From positions 1 through 64,000 of the forward strand of contig JAFLKN010000035.1 of assembly GCA_019163175.1 (NCBI GenBank): DNA of 64,000 nt, in the 5' to 3' direction. Position numbers and translations under genes: made by a program. This stretch comes from Prolixibacteraceae bacterium. GTDB lineage: Bacteria; Bacteroidota; Bacteroidia; Bacteroidales; Prolixibacteraceae. Within the stretch, counting starts at the first letter, position 1. Each line of letters starts with the position of its first letter. Positions 63,865 to 64,000 of the stretch are shown in pieces. The notes below the pieces were generated by a model. It was not told where the DNA came from, did no database searches, and saw only the letters and a program-made list of their open reading frames with translations.

Positions 63865-64000
63865 TCAATCGTTCATAAAAAGTTCGTTACTTAAACCTAC
63901 ATTTTCAAATAATAACCTTTGGTCATCGTCTAAACTCCAATTTAATTGAAATTCAGTCCCTTTTTCATACAATTGTTTTCTAAAAGCAACAATAAGCTGT
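63865..64000 (-). CDS. STAS-domain protein, C-terminal fragment (cut by window edge)
   Basis: The last ~44 codons of a gene running in from beyond the window: the frame reads LIVAFRKQLYEKGTEFQLNWSLDDDQRLLFENVGLSNELFMND and stops at 63867-63865, one base before the cheY ATG. The pattern resembles the C-terminal helix and strand of a STAS domain of the kind found beside cheY in chemotaxis operons. It shares a transcript with cheY. The N-terminus is not visible. Confidence 0.55.
   Translation of the reverse strand, partial: QLIVAFRKQLYEKGTEFQLNWSLDDDQRLLFENVGLSNELFMND

Noticed and set aside
1-64000. tRNA, rRNA, CRISPR array, insertion sequence or prophage
   Set aside because: The intergenic gaps are short; no cloverleaf, repeat-spacer pattern, transposase or phage gene was recognised.

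Overview
The window is a gene-dense stretch of a Bacteroidota chromosome. Direct signs are repeated promoter boxes of the Bacteroidota type (TAnnTTTG, sometimes with TTG 18 bases upstream), a type IX secretion sorting tail, TonB-receptor plus beta-propeller surface proteins, a Bacteroidota-type LptD, DUF3127 and REC/PAS/LuxR and LytS/LytTR regulators. A member of the Marinilabiliales (for example Prolixibacteraceae) would fit, but that rank is inference. I see no prophage, insertion sequence, CRISPR array, rRNA or tRNA.

Layout. 1-10.5 kb: SlyD-type isomerase, chorismate synthase, a DUF134 regulator, a secreted PCMD-like protein, L-fucose isomerase with a GntR regulator, two envelope proteins, a cysteine-cluster protein with ArfB, and an MscS channel. 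10.6-17.6 kb: two tandem Lrp/AsnC regulators, then a minus-strand operon (T9SS surface protein, TonB receptor, beta-propeller lipoprotein) under a cobalamin riboswitch, probably a BtuB/BtuG-type vitamin B12 uptake locus. 17.8-26.5 kb: PhoH-PurC, RuvX-Def, ComEC, YrdC/YciO, MnmD, an FKBP lipoprotein and DUF3127. 26.5-31.8 kb: a REC-PAS-LuxR regulator, and a large propeller sensor kinase with a LytTR regulator. 31.8-39 kb: LptD, an amidase and an MCE protein that share a SPOR-like tail, then DnaA. 39-46 kb: EamA transporter, YigZ, PyrBI behind a candidate attenuator, a GAF/fRMsr-like protein, DedA, an amino-acid permease and a CDF transporter.

46-52.5 kb is a minus-strand assimilatory sulfite reductase and siroheme operon (DUF2061, precorrin-2 dehydrogenase, CysJ, CysI, short HemD-like, SDR, CobA). 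Its leader is the most interesting object here. A 38-codon reading frame with three Cys and four Met codons within residues 18-26 is followed by three mutually exclusive RNA pairings that end in an intrinsic terminator 19 bases before the first gene. This is the architecture of a translation-coupled transcription attenuator responding to sulfur amino acid supply.

53.8-64 kb is a chemotaxis operon (STAS, CheY, CheA, CheW, MCP, CheR, a kinase-like protein lacking its phospho-histidine, CheD, CheB, a hybrid kinase and a lone receiver). The hybrid kinase is broken by a one-base frameshift in its C-terminal receiver. No flagellar genes are present in the window, so the motility or other output of this system is not visible.
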